From an uncultured Lachnospiraceae bacterium (lineage in GTDB: Bacteria; Bacillota; Clostridia; Lachnospirales; Lachnospiraceae), in assembly GCA_937885345.1 (NCBI GenBank), contig CAKZZH010000079.1, forward strand, positions 1-18,726: a stretch of 18,726 bases of DNA, read 5' to 3'. A model generated the notes under the pieces. It was not told where the DNA came from and did no database searches. It saw only the letters and a program-made list of their open reading frames with translations. Positions 16,089-18,726 of the stretch are shown piece by piece (the stretch's first letter is position 1; the number at the start of each line of letters is the position of its first letter). The translations under genes and the position numbers were made by a program.

Positions 16089-16115
16089 ATATCGGCAAAT
16101 ACTTTGGAATAATTA
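16089..16115 (-). promoter_or_regulatory. Sigma-28 (sigma-D) promoter of the mreB-flgF-flgG-flgJ operon
   Basis: On the minus strand TAAT (16112-16115) and GCCGATAT (16089-16096) are separated by exactly 15 bases, 11 of 12 matches to TAAA-N15-GCCGATAT. The start site would be near 16081, giving a leader of about 200 bases before mreB. The -35 box overlaps the right arm of an inverted repeat (16046-16054 with 16106-16114, AATTATTCC/GGAATAATT). A TATAAT further down (near 15990) could serve a housekeeping promoter. Confidence 0.75.
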
Positions 16116-16125
16116 ACCCCCCTGT

Positions 16126-16187
16126 AAAAAAAGCCTCCACTGTTGCAAATGGATTGGGCGGATACAGGACATGCCCGTATCCGCCCA
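16126..16187 (-). terminator. Likely terminator after the carbohydrate-binding lipoprotein gene
   Basis: A perfect 11-bp stem pairs 16155-16165 (TGGGCGGATAC) with 16177-16187 around an 11-base loop. On the minus strand a T7 run follows at 16132-16126, after about 22 more bases that can pair weakly with sequence on the far side of the hairpin (CCACT with AGTGG). It separates the lipoprotein transcript from the mreB promoter. The distance from stem to T-run is longer than usual, hence moderate confidence. The rest of 15884-16259 holds no gene. Confidence 0.6.
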
Positions 16188-16259
16188 GAGGGTAGTGGAA
16201 TGAAAAAATCTTATAAGCGCATTTATATCGATATACGACTGACCTGTATGTGCGGAGGA

Positions 16260-18200
16260 TTATCTCCTTCCGCCGCCTCCGAAGCCGCCCATGTTGCCTC
16301 CAAAGCCGCCCGTGTTGCCTCCAAAGCCGCCCATGTTGCCTCCAAAGCCGCCCATGCCCGAGCTTCCCACGCTTTGGCTGTCCTGAGTCCAGGTATATGC
16401 AGTCGTGCTGCCTGCCTTTAATGTATAGCTTTCGTTTAACTCAAGGTTTTCCGAACATATCCAAGCGCTTGAATAGTTGCCGTTAACCGTAAAGCTTATT
16501 ACTTCGTTTCCGGAAGAATCCGTTACCGTATAGTCACCGCTTGTAAATGATAATCCGCTCATTACAACCAGGTTGCAGCATCCGCTTGATGAAGGTGTTT
16601 CGCAGATACCTCCGAGAGCGATTACAGTTCCGCCGGTAACTGTTATCTGACCGTCAAGGTCGACCGAGCCGGCCATGGATCCGGAAGAACTTCCTCCGTA
16701 TACTATCGTGTATCCTCCGGTGATCTCTATATTACCGTTTGAATCAATTCCGTCGGTATCACCCGTAGGTGTTGTTACGCTAAGGTTTCCGCCCGTTATC
16801 TTGATAAGAGGCGTCTCACTTCCGCCGTTATTGGCATTTAATCCGTCATCGCTTGCATATACGGTAGTGTCTCCACCGTTGATATATATAAGGTTGGATT
16901 CGATCCCTTCGTATGATGTAGTAATGTCGATATCTCCGCCATTAATTGTAATGATACTGTCAGCATGTATTCCGTCGTCACCGGCCGAAATATTTATATC
17001 GCCGTCGTTTATCACGATCTCCACATCACAGTGGATGGAGTCATCCGCAGAATCAACGGTAATCGTACCGCCTGCGATATTGATATATTTATCGCTCTTG
17101 ATACCTTTGGTCGAATCGGAATCATCCGAGCTGTCGCTTTCTGTGGTGCCCCACATCCCGCCCCAGCCGCCCATGCCGCCCATGCCTGAGCCGGTATGTG
17201 CTGCAACATTTGAATAACCGCCGCCTGACTGAATGTCGATATTTCCATCCTCGATATAGATGGTGTTGCTTGCCTGGATACCGTCGCCGGCGCTGATGAT
17301 CGTGATGTCACCGCCTGTGATATGTATGTAGCCCTTATCGGAATCCTCGGTATTGTCGGATTTTATACCGTCTCCGTCAGAAGTTACGGTAATGGTTCCG
17401 CCTGTTACCGTTATTGAATCATTGCCTTTAATACCGTTGTTTACGGCATCTACGGTAATTGTGCCGGATACTATTTTAAGATCGTCCTTACATCCGATAC
17501 CGTTATTGAAATTACCGTTTACCGTCAAAGTTCCTTCGCCGTTGATCGTGAGATCATCCTTACTGAAAAGGCAGGCATTGGGTTCTTCGTTTTCTGTGTC
17601 CGCATATGTATAAGTACTTCCGTCAGTTAAAGTATTGGTTGTCCCCTCGGCAAGTGTGATCGTTGTCTTGTCTGCCTGGGTTATATAGATCGCCGCGCTG
17701 TTCGAACAGTTAATTGTTACTCCGTTCAAAATAAGATGAACCTTTGCGGTCGAATCCGCACTTACTATGATCTGTCCGTCATCAAGTGTACCGCTTATTA
17801 CATAGGTTCCTTCCTCACTTATGGTGACCGTTGAACCTGAAATCGTATATCCGCTTCCGCTGCCTTCTATAGAAGATCCGTTTAATGTGATCTCTGCGGT
17901 TACATCATCTGATTCGGTTACCGTATCGGACTCTTTAAGTGTTGTAAAAGAAGAAATATCTGCCGTTCCTTCCGCTACAACCGCTTCAATATCCGAATCG
18001 GAAGCTGAAGAAGAGGATGATGCGGATGAATCGCTTTCTGAGGATGAAGCGCTTTCTGAGGATGAACCGGTATCACTTGATGTCACTGCCGAAGATTCTG
18101 AAGTACTTGATGTTGATGAAGCACCGCAGCCCGCAAGCGAAGCACTCATAACCGTTATCATTCCAATTGCAAACAATTTTCTAAGTTTTTCGTTTCTCAT
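16260..18200 (-). CDS. Beta-helix carbohydrate-binding lipoprotein (Cthe_2159-like)
   Basis: A 646-residue secreted lipoprotein. The signal peptide ends in the lipobox LAGC, with the lipid-bearing cysteine at residue 25, so the protein is anchored to the outer face of the membrane. A Ser/Asp/Glu-rich linker (27-70) follows. From about 95 to 560 the sequence consists of repeating strands of the type ITGGDITI-x-S-x-GDGI, the pattern of a right-handed parallel beta-helix in the carbohydrate-binding family of Clostridium thermocellum Cthe_2159, a protein reported to bind pectin-like polymers and cellulose. The C-terminus has four near-identical Gly/Phe/Asn/Met repeats and ends GGGGRR. There is a further Gly/Met/Trp loop near 340-355. 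No catalytic motif is visible, so a binding role is more likely than an enzyme role. The start at 18200 has AGGAAG upstream. Confidence 0.85.
   Translation of the reverse strand: MRNEKLRKLFAIGMITVMSASLAGCGASSTSSTSESSAVTSSDTGSSSESASSSESDSSASSSSSASDSDIEAVVAEGTADISSFTTLKESDTVTESDDVTAEITLNGSSIEGSGSGYTISGSTVTISEEGTYVISGTLDDGQIIVSADSTAKVHLILNGVTINCSNSAAIYITQADKTTITLAEGTTNTLTDGSTYTYADTENEEPNACLFSKDDLTINGEGTLTVNGNFNNGIGCKDDLKIVSGTITVDAVNNGIKGNDSITVTGGTITVTSDGDGIKSDNTEDSDKGYIHITGGDITIISAGDGIQASNTIYIEDGNIDIQSGGGYSNVAAHTGSGMGGMGGWGGMWGTTESDSSDDSDSTKGIKSDKYINIAGGTITVDSADDSIHCDVEIVINDGDINISAGDDGIHADSIITINGGDIDITTSYEGIESNLIYINGGDTTVYASDDGLNANNGGSETPLIKITGGNLSVTTPTGDTDGIDSNGNIEITGGYTIVYGGSSSGSMAGSVDLDGQITVTGGTVIALGGICETPSSSGCCNLVVMSGLSFTSGDYTVTDSSGNEVISFTVNGNYSSAWICSENLELNESYTLKAGSTTAYTWTQDSQSVGSSGMGGFGGNMGGFGGNTGGFGGNMGGFGGGGRR
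16276..16359 (-). repeat. Four 21-bp tandem repeats encoding GGFGGNM
   Basis: Four contiguous 21-base units (16276-16296, 16297-16317, 16318-16338, 16339-16359) differ at only a few positions. They encode the Gly-rich C-terminal tail of the beta-helix lipoprotein. Units are a multiple of three, so gain or loss would keep the frame. Confidence 0.9.
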
Positions 18201-18231
18201 ATGATCAACTTCCTTTCACTGCCTTTTTTCA

Positions 18232-18315
18232 ATAAGCCGTTTGCCGCCCTGTTTCTTTCGGCCTCTTTCGTGGGCTTATCATTTCTGTAATCATCTTGTA
18301 TATGAAGAAGAGGCC
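18232..18315 (-). other. Possible pseudoknot in the lipoprotein mRNA leader
   Basis: In the predicted leader on the minus strand, 18273-18279 pairs with 18232-18238 (7 bp, ATAAGCC/GGCTTAT). The loop of that hairpin contains AAGAGGCC (18260-18267), which is complementary over 8 bases to 18308-18315 upstream. Together they can form an H-type pseudoknot ending about 32 bases before the start codon. It matches no riboswitch class I recognise. Base pairing is seen; folding in the cell is inferred. Confidence 0.35.
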
Positions 18316-18354
18316 TGTTTGAGTGGGAGGGGGATGGCCCCTTCATTGATTCAC

Positions 18355-18382
18355 ATCTTACAGGCGATTTGTGTCGTGACAA
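18355..18382 (-). promoter_or_regulatory. Candidate housekeeping promoter of the beta-helix lipoprotein gene
   Basis: On the minus strand TTGTCA (18377-18382) and TAAGAT (18355-18360) are 16 bases apart. The start site would be near 18348, giving a leader of about 150 bases. The TTTCAC repeats at 18386-18410 lie immediately upstream of the -35 box, where an activator could bind. The -10 box is weak (4 of 6). Confidence 0.4.
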
Positions 18383-18385
18383 TGG

Positions 18386-18437
18386 GTGAAATGTGAAAAG
18401 TAAGTGAAAATTATTTACATCACATTATGGTCACATT
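18386..18437. promoter_or_regulatory. Cluster of short direct repeats between divergent lipoprotein genes
   Basis: GTGAAA occurs at 18386, 18393 and 18404, and TCACATT at 18420 and 18431; the last two of the first set and both of the second set are exactly 11 bases apart, one turn of DNA. The cluster sits upstream of promoters in both directions and looks like binding sites for a response-regulator type protein. No factor can be named. The rest of the 323-base gap (18201-18523) holds the promoters and the leader. Confidence 0.4.
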
Positions 18438-18481
18438 CAATTGTTAATGTAATAATGATATAGTTATGTATCATCATAAAA

Positions 18482-18490
18482 TGCTATAAT
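18482..18490 (+). promoter_or_regulatory. Extended -10 promoter of the plus-strand lipoprotein gene
   Basis: TG-C-TATAAT is a full extended -10 element. The start site would be near 18497, with AGGAAG (18511-18516) and the ATG at 18524 downstream. No good -35 box is visible, which an extended -10 or an activator bound at the upstream repeats could make up for. Confidence 0.6.
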
Positions 18491-18523
18491 GCATTAAATG
18501 CGACAAAGAAAGGAAGATATTAG

Positions 18524-18726
18524 ATGACAAAGAAACCTTTATATGCACTCGGCGCTATGCTTATAAGTGCAGCAATGCTTGCGGGATGTACGGCAAATTC
18601 TTCATCCTCCGCATCATCACAGAGCGCATCAGGCTCCGCTACAGACAGCTCGGCAGATGAAACCACAGCCACAGACAGCTCGGCAGATGAGACCACAGCC
18701 GCAGACAGCTCGGCAGATGAGACCAC
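18524..18726 (+). CDS. Lipoprotein with Ser/Thr/Asp-rich repeats, 5' part only
   Basis: The open frame starts at ATG 18524 and runs off the right edge; 67 residues are visible. It begins MTKKPLYALGAMLISAAMLAGC, a lipoprotein signal peptide with the lipobox LAGC and the lipidated cysteine at residue 22. After a short Ser-rich stretch come 10-residue repeats of the form TDSSADETTA. AGGAAG lies 7 bases before the start. It is divergent from the beta-helix lipoprotein gene and has the same layout of lipobox then acidic Ser-rich spacer. It may therefore be another surface protein of that type, but no functional domain is in view. Confidence 0.8.
   Translation, partial: MTKKPLYALGAMLISAAMLAGCTANSSSSASSQSASGSATDSSADETTATDSSADETTAADSSADET
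18641..18726 (+). repeat. 30-bp tandem repeats in the lipoprotein spacer
   Basis: Two full units (18641-18670, 18671-18700) and 26 bases of a third differ by only one or two bases each. They encode TDSSADETTA-type units and continue to the window edge, so the true copy number is unknown. The unit is a multiple of three, so copy-number changes keep the frame. Confidence 0.9.

Noticed and set aside
16276..16359. CRISPR-like array
   Set aside because: Units are contiguous with no spacers and lie in a coding frame; the same holds for the 30-bp repeats at 18641-18726.
18232..18315. A c-di-GMP or other known riboswitch in the lipoprotein leader
   Set aside because: The conserved core bases of the classes I know are not present; only base pairing can be supported.

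Overview
The window holds two unrelated pieces of DNA that meet at about 2787-2797. Bases 1 to about 2792 carry hypB (partial), an XRE-type regulator with membrane segments, ruvX and pepF. They have C-rich codon use and look like a low-level Bacillota lineage (Erysipelotrichia or Mollicutes-like; this placement is a guess). From about 2792 to the end the DNA is typical of a motile, Gram-positive, anaerobic Bacillota, most likely Lachnospiraceae. The evidence is strong purine-rich ribosome binding sites, gene order shared with Bacillus flagellar loci, and Ser-rich lipoproteins with a Cthe_2159-like beta-helix. At the join pepF stops inside its HExxH zinc motif, and fliW, on the opposite strand, stops after 61 codons. 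Two genes broken mid-domain at a few shared bases, with no mobile element, points to an assembly chimera more than to biology.

The right part is almost entirely minus strand, so transcription runs from high to low coordinates. From right to left it contains: a divergent pair of cell-surface lipoprotein genes (18524 onward, plus strand, partial; and 18200-16260, a beta-helix carbohydrate-binding protein ending in a hairpin terminator near 16126-16187); an mreB/mbl-flgF-flgG-flgJ operon (15883-12895); recD2-comFC-yvyF (12711-9129) ending in a strong hairpin terminator; and flgM-flgN-flgK-flgK-flgL-fliW (8906-2792).

Both flagellar operons are preceded by near-perfect sigma-28 (sigma-D) promoters that I found by reading the intergenic DNA: TAAA-N15-GCCGATAA before flgM and TAAT-N15-GCCGATAT before mreB. 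The hook-filament junction genes and their anti-sigma factor FlgM, plus a cell-wall cytoskeleton paralogue with distal-rod genes, would therefore be late, sigma-28-dependent genes. The order comFC-yvyF-flgM-flgN-flgK-flgL-fliW matches Bacillus subtilis, where csrA follows fliW. Here csrA would lie beyond the false join.

I found no tRNA, rRNA, CRISPR array, insertion sequence or defence system, and nothing I can call a new biological system. The less ordinary items are the tandem divergent flgK paralogues, the sigma-28 promoter inside an inverted repeat upstream of mreB, a possible pseudoknotted leader on the carbohydrate-binding lipoprotein mRNA, 11-bp-spaced repeats between the two lipoprotein genes, and a structured 47-codon open frame between flgJ and recD2.
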